In this document: positions 11,459-20,197 of the stretch, piece after piece | How positions within the stretch are numbered: the stretch's first letter is position 1 | Layout of the letters: every line of letters begins with the position of its first letter | From: Arthrobacter sp. EPSL27 | Lineage (GTDB): Bacteria; Actinomycetota; Actinomycetes; Actinomycetales; Micrococcaceae | DNA length: 64,000 nt | Direction of reading: 5' to 3' | NCBI RefSeq assembly: GCF_001512305.1 | Contig: NZ_LNUT01000005.1 | Coordinates: 127,090-191,089 of the forward strand | Translations under genes and position numbers: made by a program | Notes under the pieces: model-generated | Database searches by the model: none | Seen by the model: the letters and a program-made list of their open reading frames with translations, nothing else | Told to the model about the DNA's origin: nothing

Positions 11459-11818
11459 ATGGCTAAGATCAAAAAGGGTGACCTCGTTCAGGTCATCACT
11501 GGCGCCAAGGCTGAGCGCGGCGGCGACCGTGGCAAGCAGGGCAAGGTTCTGCGCGTGTTCCCCGAGACCAACCGCGTGCTGGTCGAAGGCATCAACCGCG
11601 TCACCAAGCACACCAAGGTCGGTCAGTCGCAGCGCGGCACCAAGACCGGTGGTATCGAGGTCGTTGAGGCTTCGATCCACATCTCCAACGTGGCCCTGGT
11701 AGACCCGTCCACCAAGAAGCCCACCCGCGTCGGTTTCCGCACCGAGACCGTTGAGCGCGATGGCGTGAAGCGCGAAGTGCGCGTCCGCGTGGCCAAGAGC
11801 TCAGGGAAGGACATCTAA
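11459..11818 (+). CDS. rplX: 50S ribosomal protein L24
   Basis: L24 is an assembly initiator with a KOW domain ([20 protein letters not shown]). It has 119 residues. GGAGGTG ahead of the ATG serves as the ribosome binding site within the end of rplN. Its stop shares one base with the start of rplE (TAATG). Confidence 0.98.
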   Translation: MAKIKKGDLVQVITGAKAERGGDRGKQGKVLRVFPETNRVLVEGINRVTKHTKVGQSQRGTKTGGIEVVEASIHISNVALVDPSTKKPTRVGFRTETVERDGVKREVRVRVAKSSGKDI

Positions 11819-12399
11819 TGACTGAGACTCTCGAGACTCCGGCAAGCAAGATCGTTCCTCGTCTGAAGACCAAGTACGCGGATTCCATCAAGAGCTCGCT
11901 CGTTGAGGAATTCAAGTACGAGAACGTCAACCAGGTTCCCCGTCTGGTCAAGGTCGTTGTGAACATGGGTGTTGGAGATGCCGCCAAGGACTCCAAGCTG
12001 ATCGACGGCGCTGTCCGCGATCTGACCCTGATCACCGGCCAGAAGCCGCAGGTAACCAAGGCCCGCAAGTCGATCGCACAGTTCAAGCTGCGCGAAGGCA
12101 TGCCGATCGGTGCACACGCAACTCTGCGTGGGGACCGCATGTGGGAATTCCTGGACCGTCTGGTCACGCTGGCACTGCCGCGTATCCGCGACTTCCGGGG
12201 CCTCAGCGGCAAGCAGTTCGACGGCAACGGCAACTACACCTTCGGTCTGACCGAGCAGGTTATGTTCCACGAGATCGACCAGGATTCCATCGACCGCGTC
12301 CGCGGCATGGACATCACCGTCGTGACCACTGCCAAGACCGACGACGAAGGCCGTGCGCTGCTCAAGGCGCTGGGCTTCCCGTTCAAGACCGAAGACTAA
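11818..12399 (+). CDS. rplE: 50S ribosomal protein L5
   Basis: L5 binds 5S rRNA and contacts P-site tRNA. It has 193 residues and the conserved segments [32 protein letters not shown] and [15 protein letters not shown]. The next gene is rpsH; the S14 gene usually found between them is absent from the 94-base gap. Confidence 0.99.
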   Translation: MTETLETPASKIVPRLKTKYADSIKSSLVEEFKYENVNQVPRLVKVVVNMGVGDAAKDSKLIDGAVRDLTLITGQKPQVTKARKSIAQFKLREGMPIGAHATLRGDRMWEFLDRLVTLALPRIRDFRGLSGKQFDGNGNYTFGLTEQVMFHEIDQDSIDRVRGMDITVVTTAKTDDEGRALLKALGFPFKTED

Positions 12400-12493
12400 T
12401 CTAGCTACGTAAAAGGTCCGCCCGCGCCGGCCCCGAACCCAGTTCGGCGTCCAGCACGGCGGAAACCGTTATGAGGAAGGGCAAGAGCCCACC

Positions 12494-12892
12494 ATGACAA
12501 TGACAGATCCCGTCGCAGACATGCTTACGCGTCTGCGCAACGCAAACTCGGCATACCACGACTCCGTGTCTATGCCGTACAGCAAGCTCAAGGCACGCGT
12601 TGCCGACATCCTGAAGGCCGAAGGTTACATCGCCTCCTGGAAAGAAGAAGACGCTGAAGTCGGCAAGAAGCTGACCCTCGAGCTCAAGTTCGGTCCGAAC
12701 CGCGAGCGTTCCATCGCTGGCGTTCGTCGTATTTCCAAGCCGGGACTGCGCGTTTACGCAAAGTCCACCAACCTGCCGCACGTGCTGGGTGGTCTGGGTA
12801 TCGCAATCCTGTCCACCTCTTCCGGCCTCCTGACTGACAAGCAGGCCGGCAAGAAGGGCGTGGGCGGCGAAGTCCTCGCTTACGTCTGGTAA
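12494..12892 (+). CDS. rpsH: 30S ribosomal protein S8
   Basis: S8 is a primary 16S rRNA-binding protein and, in some bacteria, the spc-operon translational repressor. It has 132 residues, starting [18 protein letters not shown] and ending with the conserved [22 protein letters not shown]. Confidence 0.99.
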   Translation: MTMTDPVADMLTRLRNANSAYHDSVSMPYSKLKARVADILKAEGYIASWKEEDAEVGKKLTLELKFGPNRERSIAGVRRISKPGLRVYAKSTNLPHVLGGLGIAILSTSSGLLTDKQAGKKGVGGEVLAYVW

Positions 12893-12910
12893 CGGGAAAG
12901 GAAGAGAATA

Positions 12911-13447
12911 ATGTCACGTATTGGACGTCTCCCCATCACCGTTCCTGCCGGCGTTGAGGTCAAGGTTGACGGCTCTGTCGTCAGCGTCAAGGGTTCCAAA
13001 GGCGAGCTGACCCACACTGTGGCCAGCCCGATCGAGGTCACCCTGGAAGATGGCACCCTGACTGTCGCCCGCCCGAACGACGAGCGCGCCTCACGTTCGC
13101 TGCACGGCCTGACCCGCACCCTGATCGCCAACATGATCCAGGGTGTCACCACGGGCTACGAGAAGAAGCTTGAAATCGTTGGTACCGGTTACCGCGTTCA
13201 GGCCAAGGGTGCTGACCTGGAGTTCGCTCTCGGCTTCAGCCACCCGGTCAACATCACGGCACCGAACGGCATCACCTTTGCAGTAGAGACCCCGACCAAG
13301 CTCTCTGTTTCAGGCATCTCCAAGCAGCAGGTCGGCGAGGTTGCTGCCAACATTCGCAAGCTGCGGAAGCCGGACCCCTACAAGGGCAAGGGCATCCGTT
13401 ACGCAGGCGAAGTCATCCGCCGCAAGGTCGGAAAGGCTGGTAAGTAA
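12911..13447 (+). CDS. rplF: 50S ribosomal protein L6
   Basis: L6 lies near the factor-binding site of the 50S subunit. It has 178 residues: [17 protein letters not shown] at the start and the C-terminal signature [16 protein letters not shown]. It is followed after 2 bases by rplR. Confidence 0.99.
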   Translation: MSRIGRLPITVPAGVEVKVDGSVVSVKGSKGELTHTVASPIEVTLEDGTLTVARPNDERASRSLHGLTRTLIANMIQGVTTGYEKKLEIVGTGYRVQAKGADLEFALGFSHPVNITAPNGITFAVETPTKLSVSGISKQQVGEVAANIRKLRKPDPYKGKGIRYAGEVIRRKVGKAGK

Positions 13448-13449
13448 CC

Positions 13450-13833
13450 ATGGCGATCGCAATTAACAAGAAGCGTACGAACAAGAGCAAGTCTGCCCAG
13501 CGCAGCCGCCGCCAGCTTCGTATCCGCAAGCGCATCTCCGGTACGGCTGTACGTCCTCGTCTGGTCGTCAACCGTTCCGCACGCCACGTATTCGTCCAGG
13601 TTGTCGATGACACCAAGGGCCTGACGCTGGCAAGCGCCTCCACCCTGGAAGCCGACCTTCGTGCATTCGACGGTGACAAGACCGCCAAGGCCAAGCGCGT
13701 CGGCGAGCTCGTTGCCGGCCGTGCCAAGGCTGCCGGTATCGAAGCTGTTGTCTTCGACCGCGGTGGTAACAAGTACCACGGCCGGATCGCCGCTGTCGCT
13801 GACGGCGCACGTGAAGGTGGGCTGGCACTGTGA
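13450..13833 (+). CDS. rplR: 50S ribosomal protein L18
   Basis: L18 binds 5S rRNA. It has 127 residues with the Arg-rich N-terminus [20 protein letters not shown] and the C-terminal [24 protein letters not shown]. The last four bases overlap rpsE (GTGA). Confidence 0.99.
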   Translation: MAIAINKKRTNKSKSAQRSRRQLRIRKRISGTAVRPRLVVNRSARHVFVQVVDDTKGLTLASASTLEADLRAFDGDKTAKAKRVGELVAGRAKAAGIEAVVFDRGGNKYHGRIAAVADGAREGGLAL

Positions 13834-14540
13834 CCGAAAATAACGAAAAGGACATTCAGGTGACTGAAGCTGTAGCTGCTCCGGCAACTGAGACCGCTGC
13901 GCCTGCTACCACTGATGACCGCCGTGGTGGCGCTCGTCGTGGCGAGCGTGGCGACCGCGGCCAGGGCCGTGGCGACCGTGGTGGCCGTGGTGGCCGCGAC
14001 GGTGGCCGCGAAGCCGAAAAGAGCCAGTTCGTAGAGCGCGTCGTAACCATCAACCGCGTTTCCAAGGTCGTCAAGGGTGGTCGTCGCTTCAGCTTCACCG
14101 CCCTCGTCGTCGTCGGTGACGGCAACGGTATGGTCGGCGTTGGCTACGGCAAGGCTAAGGAAGTTCCTGCCGCAATCGCGAAGGGCGTTGAAGAGGCCAA
14201 GAAGTCCTTCTTCCGCGTTCCCCGCATCGGCAACACCATCCCGCACCGTGTTCAGGGTGAGGCCGCCGCAGGCGTCGTCATGCTGCGCCCGGCGTCCGCC
14301 GGTACCGGTGTTATCGCCGGTGGTCCGGTCCGTGCAGTACTGGAGTGCGTGGGCATCCACGACATCCTCTCCAAGTCGCTCGGTTCTTCCAACGCCATCA
14401 ACATCGTGCACGCGACCGTTGACGCGCTGAAGCGCCTCGAAGAGCCGGCAGCAGTGGCAGCACGCCGCGGCCTCCCGCTCGACGAAGTTGCCCCGCAGGC
14501 AATGGTCAAGCAGCTCCTGAACCAGAAGGCAGGTGTCTGA
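13830..14540 (+). CDS. rpsE: 30S ribosomal protein S5, RG-rich N-terminal extension
   Basis: S5 helps maintain decoding accuracy and the mRNA entry channel. The conserved protein starts near residue 65 ([20 protein letters not shown]), with the dsRNA-binding-like and C-terminal domains after it. The 236-residue length is about 65 above E. coli S5. The extra N-terminus is acidic/Ala-rich (residues 1-30) and then carries Arg-Gly repeats ([20 protein letters not shown]). Confidence 0.98.
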   Translation: MTENNEKDIQVTEAVAAPATETAAPATTDDRRGGARRGERGDRGQGRGDRGGRGGRDGGREAEKSQFVERVVTINRVSKVVKGGRRFSFTALVVVGDGNGMVGVGYGKAKEVPAAIAKGVEEAKKSFFRVPRIGNTIPHRVQGEAAAGVVMLRPASAGTGVIAGGPVRAVLECVGIHDILSKSLGSSNAINIVHATVDALKRLEEPAAVAARRGLPLDEVAPQAMVKQLLNQKAGV

Positions 14541-14543
14541 GTC

Positions 14544-14750
14544 ATGGCTAAGAACGTGCTTGTCTCCGACGCAAAGTTGGAGATCACTCAGATCAAGTCC
14601 GCCATTGGCGGCAAGCAGAACCAGCGCGACACCCTGCGGTCCCTCGGCCTGAAGCGGATCGGACACACCGTTGTCCGCACCGCCGACGCCGTGACCGTTG
14701 GAATGCTCAACACGGTTCCGCACCTGGTAAAGGTAGAGGAGGCGAAGTAA
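14544..14750 (+). CDS. rpmD: 50S ribosomal protein L30
   Basis: L30 is a small 50S protein of 68 residues, with the conserved [20 protein letters not shown] and the [13 protein letters not shown] segment. It sits between rpsE and rplO as usual. Confidence 0.98.
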   Translation: MAKNVLVSDAKLEITQIKSAIGGKQNQRDTLRSLGLKRIGHTVVRTADAVTVGMLNTVPHLVKVEEAK

Positions 14751-15245
14751 ATGGCAGAGAAGAAAACCGCCGAAAAGGCACAGAGCGCCACTGCTGAGAA
14801 GCAGAACGCACTGAAGGTTCACCACCTGCGTCCCGCCCCGGGTGCCAAGACCGCCAAGACCCGTGTTGGTCGTGGTGAAGGTTCCAAGGGTAAGACCGCC
14901 GGTCGCGGTACCAAGGGTACGAAGGCCCGCTACCAGATCAAGGCTGGCTTTGCCGGCGGCCAGCTGCCGCTGCACATGCGCCTGCCGAAGCTGCGCGGCT
15001 TCAAGAACCCGTTCCGGGTTGAGTTCCAGGTTGTAAACCTGGACAAGCTCAACGAGCTGTTCCCGGAAGGTGGCGCAGTCACCGTGGAGAACCTGGTCGA
15101 AAAGGGTGCCGTTCGCAAGAACCAGCCCGTCAAGGTGCTGGGCACCGGCGACATCACCGTCAAGGTTGACGTCACCGCCCACGCATTCTCGGCCAGCGCC
15201 GCAGAAAAGATTGCAGCAGCAGGCGGAAGCACCACCGCCCTCTAA
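14751..15245 (+). CDS. rplO: 50S ribosomal protein L15
   Basis: L15 is a late-assembly 50S protein. It has 164 residues: about 18 extra N-terminal residues, then [37 protein letters not shown] and the C-terminal [17 protein letters not shown]. It starts directly after rpmD and is followed by a strong terminator, so it ends the spc operon proper. Confidence 0.99.
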   Translation: MAEKKTAEKAQSATAEKQNALKVHHLRPAPGAKTAKTRVGRGEGSKGKTAGRGTKGTKARYQIKAGFAGGQLPLHMRLPKLRGFKNPFRVEFQVVNLDKLNELFPEGGAVTVENLVEKGAVRKNQPVKVLGTGDITVKVDVTAHAFSASAAEKIAAAGGSTTAL

Positions 15246-15274
15246 CGAGGCGGCGGGGCAGTTGCCCGTTGTGG

Positions 15275-15320
15275 AAACTCCCGGTACCCGGGGCTTCGGC
15301 CCTCGGTACCGGGAGTTTTT
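15275..15320 (+). terminator. Terminator between rplO and secY
   Basis: A long stem (arms around 15275-15294 and 15299-15318) is capped by a TTCG tetraloop inside GGGC/GCCC and followed by a T run. A second, smaller hairpin (15332-15353, 9-bp stem) follows. Together they imply that secY is transcribed from its own promoter. Confidence 0.9.
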
Positions 15321-15343
15321 CCGTTTTTCGGGCCCTGCGATTG

Positions 15344-15371
15344 TTCGCAGGGCGCATGAACCCGTTAGACT
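15344..15371 (+). promoter_or_regulatory. Candidate secY promoter
   Basis: TTCGCA (15344-15349) and TAGACT (15366-15371) are 16 bases apart, just after the rplO terminator and about 60 bases before secY. The -35 overlaps the right arm of the 15332-15353 hairpin. Confidence 0.4.
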
Positions 15372-15430
15372 CGGTTGTTGGGTTTATTTGACCTATCTCA
15401 CACGACTTTACTTATTACTCAGGAGGACGC

Positions 15431-16741
15431 TTGCTTAGCGCATTCGGCCGGGCCTTCCGCACGCCTGATCTGCGACGCAAGTTGTTGTTCACGCTGGGAA
15501 TCATCACAATCTTCCGCTTGGGTGCCTTCATCCCCTCGCCTGGTGTGAGCTACCAGAATGTCCAGCAATGCTTGCAGAGCGGTCAGACCTCGGGCGGTAT
15601 CTACCAGCTCGTCAACCTGTTCAGTGGCGGTGCGCTGCTTCAGGTGTCCGTCTTTGCCCTGGGCATCATGCCCTACATCACGGCCAGCATCATCGTCCAG
15701 CTGCTCCGCGTGGTCATTCCCCGCTTCCAGCAGCTCTACGAGGAAGGCTCCGCGGGCCAGTCGAAGCTGACCCAGTACACGCGGTACCTCACCATCGCCC
15801 TCGGCCTGCTGAACGCAACGACCCTGGTGTCGCTGGCGCGCTCCGGCCAGCTGCTGCCGAACTGCCAGCTCCCGATCATCCCGGATGACAGCATCGTCAC
15901 CACGATCCTCATCATCATCACGCTGACGGCCGGCACCGGCCTCATCATGTGGATGGGCGAGCTCGTGACCGAAAAGGGCGTCGGCAACGGCATGTCCCTG
16001 CTGATCTTTACCTCGATCGTTTCCAGCTTCCCGGGCTCGCTCGGCGCCATCTGGACCTCGCAGGGCCCGGGCACGTTCTTTATGGTCCTGGTGATCGGTC
16101 TCCTGACGGTGGCCGCGGTGGTCTTCGTGGAGCAGTCCCAGCGCCGTATCCCGGTGCAGTACGCCAAGCGCATGATCGGCCGCCGCACCGTGGGCGGCAC
16201 CAGCACCTACATCCCCATCAAGGTGAACATGGCCGGCGTCGTGCCCGTCATCTTCGCATCCTCGATGCTGTACCTGCCGGGCCTTATCTCACAGTTCAAC
16301 CAGCCCGCGCCCGGCGAGCCGATCGCCCCCTGGGTTGAGTGGATCAACAACAACCTGACGCGCGGTGACCACCCCATCTACATGGCCCTCTACTTCGCCA
16401 TGATTGTGTTCTTTACGTACTTCTATGTTGCGATCACTTTCAACCCTGAAGAAGTTTCTGACAACATGAAGAAGTACGGCGGCTTCATTCCGGGTATCCG
16501 TGCCGGCAAGCCGACCGCGGATTATCTGCAGTATGTGCTTTCCAGGATCACCCTCCCGGGTGCCATCTACCTGGGCTTTGTGGCACTGATTCCTCTCGTC
16601 GCACTGGTCCTGATCAACGCCAACCAGAACTTCCCGTTCGGTGGCACTTCGATCCTGATCATGGTCGGCGTCGGTTTGGAGACCGTCAAGCAGATTGATG
16701 CGCAGCTACAGCAGCGTCACTACGAAGGGCTTTTGCGATGA
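15431..16741 (+). CDS. secY: Protein translocase subunit SecY
   Basis: SecY is the channel of the Sec translocon in the cytoplasmic membrane. The 436-residue protein starts LSAFGRAFRTPDLRRKLLFT and has about ten membrane segments. The cytoplasmic loops are typical, with QSKLTQYTRYLT in the first half and NPEEVSDNMKKYGGFIPGIR in the second. Translation starts at a rare TTG preceded by a perfect AGGAGGA at 15421-15427, which fixes the start. Its stop overlaps the adk ATG by four bases. Confidence 0.98.
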   Translation: MLSAFGRAFRTPDLRRKLLFTLGIITIFRLGAFIPSPGVSYQNVQQCLQSGQTSGGIYQLVNLFSGGALLQVSVFALGIMPYITASIIVQLLRVVIPRFQQLYEEGSAGQSKLTQYTRYLTIALGLLNATTLVSLARSGQLLPNCQLPIIPDDSIVTTILIIITLTAGTGLIMWMGELVTEKGVGNGMSLLIFTSIVSSFPGSLGAIWTSQGPGTFFMVLVIGLLTVAAVVFVEQSQRRIPVQYAKRMIGRRTVGGTSTYIPIKVNMAGVVPVIFASSMLYLPGLISQFNQPAPGEPIAPWVEWINNNLTRGDHPIYMALYFAMIVFFTYFYVAITFNPEEVSDNMKKYGGFIPGIRAGKPTADYLQYVLSRITLPGAIYLGFVALIPLVALVLINANQNFPFGGTSILIMVGVGLETVKQIDAQLQQRHYEGLLR

Positions 16742-17316
16742 CGAGAATGTTGATTATCGGACCTCCCGGTTCCGGCAAGGGGACGCAGGCGGAGCGCATT
16801 TCCGAACGCCTCGGCGTCGTTGCGATCTCCACGGGGGACATCTTCCGGGCCAACGTCAAGGGTGAGACGCCGCTGGGCATCGAAGCCAAGAAGTTCATGG
16901 ACGCCGGCGACTTCGTCCCGGACAGCGTGACCAACAAGATGGTCCGTGACCGCCTCGGAGAGGACGACGTCGAGAACGGCTTCCTCCTGGACGGTTACCC
17001 GCGCACCACCGCGCAGGTGGACTACCTCGACGGCATCCTCGCCGACGGCGACCAAAAGCTGGACGTTGTCCTGCAGCTGACGGCCGACGACGAGGAACTG
17101 GTCACCCGCCTGCTGGGCCGGGCCAAGGAAACGGGCCGCACTGACGACAATGAAGCCGTCATCAGGCACCGCCTCGACCTGTACCACGGCCAGACGGAGG
17201 CTGTGGTGGCAAAGTACGCCGACCGCGGCATCCTGACCCGCGTGGATGGCATCGGCGGCATCGACGAGGTCACCGACCGCGTGATGCAGGCCATCAAAGA
17301 GGCCCAGTCGGCCTGA
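16738..17316 (+). CDS. adk: Adenylate kinase, short-LID type
   Basis: Adenylate kinase catalyses ATP + AMP to 2 ADP. The P-loop is GPPGSGKGTQ near residue 8; the AMP-binding segment ISTGDIFRANV and the DGYPRTTAQ motif follow. The LID region (RLLGRAKETGRTDDNE) is short and lacks the four-cysteine zinc site of long-LID enzymes, consistent with the 192-residue length. It overlaps secY by four bases and is probably co-transcribed with it. Confidence 0.98.
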   Translation: MTRMLIIGPPGSGKGTQAERISERLGVVAISTGDIFRANVKGETPLGIEAKKFMDAGDFVPDSVTNKMVRDRLGEDDVENGFLLDGYPRTTAQVDYLDGILADGDQKLDVVLQLTADDEELVTRLLGRAKETGRTDDNEAVIRHRLDLYHGQTEAVVAKYADRGILTRVDGIGGIDEVTDRVMQAIKEAQSA

Positions 17317-17332
17317 TCGGCTCCTGCACTTC

Positions 17333-17364
17333 GAGGCTCCTTCCGGTAATCCGGGAGGAGCCTC
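17333..17364 (+). terminator. Hairpin between adk and map
   Basis: A 9-bp outer stem (17333-17341 with 17356-17364) encloses CCGG-TAAT-CCGG. No T tract follows, so this may be a processing or attenuating hairpin rather than a full terminator. Confidence 0.5.
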
Positions 17365-17450
17365 AGCCGTTTGGCCGCCCCTGCGGCCAGCCGGCACCGT
17401 TCCACTGACTAGCTCCACTTACCAACAGCTCCATCGAAAGGAAGTTGCGG

Positions 17451-18278
17451 ATGGCATTCGGCCAGCCACGCATCGAATACAAGACCAACGCGCAGATGCG
17501 CTCCATGCACCAGGCCGGGCTGGTCCTCAGCCGCGCCCTCGATGCCGCTGTTGCGGCCGCGGCACCGGGCAAGACCACGGCAGAGCTCGACGCCGTGTTC
17601 GCGGCGGTGCTCAAAGAGGCCGGCGCCACGTCCAACTTCCTCGGCTACCACGGCTTCCCGGCCACCATCTGCACGTCGGTGAACGAGGAAGTGGTGCACG
17701 GCATCCCCGGCGGGCGTGTCCTGCAGGACGGTGACATTCTCTCGATCGACGGCGGCGCCATCCTGGACGGCTGGCACTCGGACTCCGCCCGCACCGTCAT
17801 CGTGGGAACCGCCGACCCCGAGGACCAGCGGCTCTCCGACGTCACCGAGGCTGCGATGTGGCACGGGATCGCGGCTCTGGCCACCGGGAAGTTCGTCGGC
17901 GACATCGGCAACGCCGTCGACGACTACGTCTCTTCGGTGCCGGGCAAGCCCCTTGGCATCCTTGAGGACTACGTGGGCCACGGAATCGGTTCCGAGATGC
18001 ACATGGCACCGGACGTGCCGAACTACCGCACCAACCACCGCGGTCCCAAGATCCGGCCGGGGCTGTGCCTGGCTATCGAGCCGATGCTGGTCCGGGGCAG
18101 CATCGACACCGCGGTGCTGGAGGATGACTGGACCGTGGTGACCACCGACGGCAAGCGGTCCTGCCAGTGGGAGCACTCCGTCGCGGTCCACGAGAAGGGC
18201 ATCTGGGTGCTCTCGGCACCGGACGGGGGAGCCGCGAAACTGGCCCCGCTCGGCGTCGTACCCGTCCCGATCCCGTAG
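17451..18278 (+). CDS. map: Methionine aminopeptidase type I
   Basis: The enzyme removes N-terminal methionine from nascent proteins. The 275 residues carry all five metal ligands: the two Asp in ILDGWHSDSARTV, the His in GHGIGSEMH, and the Glu residues in CLAIEPML and WEHSVAV. I chose the ATG at 17451 because AAAGGA lies 8 bases upstream; a TTG at 17445 is too close to that site. The secY-adk-map order is standard, but infA does not follow directly: a 5.2-kb insertion separates them. Confidence 0.97.
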   Translation: MAFGQPRIEYKTNAQMRSMHQAGLVLSRALDAAVAAAAPGKTTAELDAVFAAVLKEAGATSNFLGYHGFPATICTSVNEEVVHGIPGGRVLQDGDILSIDGGAILDGWHSDSARTVIVGTADPEDQRLSDVTEAAMWHGIAALATGKFVGDIGNAVDDYVSSVPGKPLGILEDYVGHGIGSEMHMAPDVPNYRTNHRGPKIRPGLCLAIEPMLVRGSIDTAVLEDDWTVVTTDGKRSCQWEHSVAVHEKGIWVLSAPDGGAAKLAPLGVVPVPIP

Positions 18279-18355
18279 GCTGCCGGCGACGGCGACGCGC
18301 ACCATTGGCCGCCCGACGCCGTCGACACGCTTTGGTGCCGGCGACGCGGAAAGGC

Positions 18356-18424
18356 GCTGACGACGCGGGAGTACTGCGGCGTCAGGTATTTGGCGCGTCG
18401 CTGGACAACTGCGGCCGCGAGAAC
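18356..18424 (+). repeat. 69-base direct repeat, copy 1
   Basis: This copy matches 18594-18662 at 66 of 69 positions. It contains a forward CGACGCG, a 26-base spacer with GAGTACTGCGGCGTC, a reversed CGCGTCG and a GGACAACTGC...GCCGCGAGAAC tail. Confidence 0.9.
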
Positions 18425-18593
18425 GTTCGGCACGCAGCCTCGGCGACACGCTTAGGTGACGGCGACGCGCTTTGGTGCCGGCGATGCGCACCAATGGCCA
18501 CCCCGCGCCGGCGACGCGCAACATTGGCCACCCTGCGGTGGCGACGCGCTTTGGTGCCGACGACGCGCGGGATTGCCGGCGACACGGAAGGGG

Positions 18594-18662
18594 GCTGACG
18601 ACGCGGGAGTACTGCGGCGTCAGGTATTTGGCGCGTCGAGGGACAACTGCAGCCGCGAGAAC
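18594..18662 (+). repeat. 69-base direct repeat, copy 2
   Basis: This is the second copy of the 18356-18424 element, 238 bases downstream, with three substitutions. Each copy is preceded by the same series of words at 19-base pitch, so the duplicated unit is larger than 69 bases but more diverged on its left side. Confidence 0.9.
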
Positions 18663-18709
18663 TGCCCCGGCCGCCGTCCTGCCCCGCGGCGACGCGCAAC
18701 CTTCCCCGT

Positions 18710-18767
18710 GACACGAAAAATCCCTGGCGATGCTGGAAAACCAGCGTCGCCAGGGATTTGTCGTGTC
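18710..18767 (-). terminator. Long inverted repeat ending the ABC-importer operon
   Basis: Arms of about 26 bases (18711-18736 and 18741-18766) with two mismatches enclose an AAAA loop. It lies 21 bases beyond the stop of the binding-protein gene on the minus strand and also faces the map side, so it can serve as a bidirectional terminator. Its ends are the same GACACG/CGTGTCG words that form the adjoining array. Confidence 0.8.
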
Positions 18768-18787
18768 GCCCAGAGGCGGGCGCGTCG

Positions 18788-20134
18788 TCAGCTCTTGAGC
18801 TTCGGCTTCACGTCCTTGGTGTAGATGCCCTCCAGGGTGGCCTTGAGCGACGTCATGGTGGCCTTGACGTCACCCTGCTGGGTGAGGATCGCGGCGGCCG
18901 CCTTGGCCATCTCCTGGTCCGCGCCCGGCAGGAACACGCGCGCGTTGTCTTGGACGCGGGTCACGGCCAGCTGGTCCATGGCCGTCTTGATCTGCGGGGT
19001 GGCAGCCAAGACGGCGGTCATGTCGGCCGAGGTACGGGTGGGCATGTAGCCCGTGGCGGCGGAGAACTGCGCCGTGTTCTCCGGCTCCGTCATGAACTTC
19101 AGGAACGTCGCTGCAGCGAGCTGCACCTCCTTGCTGACACCGCTGGGGATGCCCAGGCCGGCGCCGCCGGTGGGGCACACCGGGCTCTCGCTCTTCGGGC
19201 CGCCGGGTAGGTAGCCGACGCCCACGTTGAACTTCGCGGACTTCAGGACACCCAGCAGGGAACCGGTGGAGGAAATCGTCGAGGACGTGATGCCCGCGGC
19301 GAAGTCATCGGCGGCTTCCTTGGAGGAGACGCCTGCCCACTTGTCCTTGAAGATGGAGTCCTGGGCCCATTGCAGGGCCGCCACCGACTCCTCCGAGTCG
19401 CAGTTGAACGTCCACTCGTTGGACCAGCTGCCGCCCCAGCCCCACAGGTTGTTCTGCAGGGTCCAGCCCGCGTAGCCGGCCAGCGCCGGGTAGATGTAGG
19501 CGTACTGTGCGCCGGAGCTGGCCTGCAGCTTGGGCGCCCACTCGCCGAATTCCTGCCACGTCTTCGGGGCACGGTCCGGGAGGCCGGCGGCCTTGAAGTG
19601 GTCCTTGTTGTAGTAGAACAGCGGCGTGGACCGTCCGTAGGGGAGCGCCCACTGCTTGTCCTCGTACTTGTAGTCGGCAACGAGGGACTTCTGGAAGTCG
19701 TCCACCTTGATGTCCAGCTGCTTGATCAGGCTGTCCAGGGCAATGATGTTGCCATTGGAGTAGTACCGGAACCACCAGACGTCGGAGAGGACCACCAGAC
19801 CCGGCAGGCCGGACTTCGCAGCCTGCGAGGTCTGGAACTTCTGGGCGATTTCCTCGTAGTTCGCCCCGGCGGTGACCAGGTTGACCTTGATGTCCGGGAA
19901 CTTGGCGTGGAACTTCTCAATGATGGCCTTCTCCACGTCCTGGGACTTGCCCGGGTGGTTGGACCAGAAATCGATCGAGGCAGCAGGCTTGACCCCGCTG
20001 AAGTCGATGTCGGCAGCACCGGTCGCGGCCGCGGACCCGCCGGTGGACGGGCCGCCGCAGGCGCTGATGGCGGCGGCTCCGGCGCCGGCCCCCGCCAGTC
20101 CCAGGAAATGCCTTCGGTCAAGATTCAATGCCAT
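18788..20134 (-). CDS. ABC transporter sugar-binding lipoprotein
   Basis: This is the extracellular solute-binding protein (family 1, UgpB/MalE-like) of a carbohydrate importer. It has 448 residues. The N-terminus has a twin-arginine motif (DRRHFLGLAG) and a lipobox (ISAC, Cys near residue 26), so it is probably exported folded by Tat and anchored as a lipoprotein. The mature part has family features such as YYNKDHFKAAGLPDRAPKTW. It is the last gene of the operon, 63 bases after the second permease. The substrate cannot be read from sequence; sugars or glycerol-3-phosphate esters are likely classes. Confidence 0.9.
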   Translation of the reverse strand: MALNLDRRHFLGLAGAGAGAAAISACGGPSTGGSAAATGAADIDFSGVKPAASIDFWSNHPGKSQDVEKAIIEKFHAKFPDIKVNLVTAGANYEEIAQKFQTSQAAKSGLPGLVVLSDVWWFRYYSNGNIIALDSLIKQLDIKVDDFQKSLVADYKYEDKQWALPYGRSTPLFYYNKDHFKAAGLPDRAPKTWQEFGEWAPKLQASSGAQYAYIYPALAGYAGWTLQNNLWGWGGSWSNEWTFNCDSEESVAALQWAQDSIFKDKWAGVSSKEAADDFAAGITSSTISSTGSLLGVLKSAKFNVGVGYLPGGPKSESPVCPTGGAGLGIPSGVSKEVQLAAATFLKFMTEPENTAQFSAATGYMPTRTSADMTAVLAATPQIKTAMDQLAVTRVQDNARVFLPGADQEMAKAAAAILTQQGDVKATMTSLKATLEGIYTKDVKPKLKS

Positions 20135-20197
20135 GGTGGATCCTCTCGATGGTGCTGACTCGTTGAATGGTGGGTGAAGAAAGCATGGGCGGGCGGG

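Larger units (their letters stand above)
18291..18787. repeat. Non-coding array of CGACGCG/CGACACG words at 19- and 30-base pitch
   Basis: The 7-base word CGACGCG or CGACACG occurs 12 times forward (from 18293, 18323, 18342, 18361, 18444, 18463, 18512, 18542, 18561, 18580, 18599, 18690) and 4 times reversed (18394, 18632, 18762, 18781); CGATGCG stands at 18482. Forward words are almost always 19 or 30 bases apart. Spacers fall into recurring classes: 12 bases (CTTTGGTGCCGG and variants; GAAAGGCGCTGA), 23 bases (CACCATTGGCC... and variants) and 26 bases (two identical copies between a forward and a reversed word). The 19-base pitch breaks any reading frame, so this is not coding. It lies between map and the convergent ABC-importer operon. 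Confidence 0.85.

Noticed and set aside
12400..12493. Degenerate rpsN remnant between rplE and rpsH
   Set aside because: No frame in this gap resembles S14 and the gap is too short to hold it.
13413..15182. 589-codon minus-strand open frame across rplR-rpsE-rpmD-rplO
   Set aside because: It is antisense to four certain ribosomal-protein genes with intact conserved motifs.
18291..18700. CRISPR array
   Set aside because: The repeated word is only 7 bases, spacers are 12-26 bases and similar to one another, and no cas genes are nearby.
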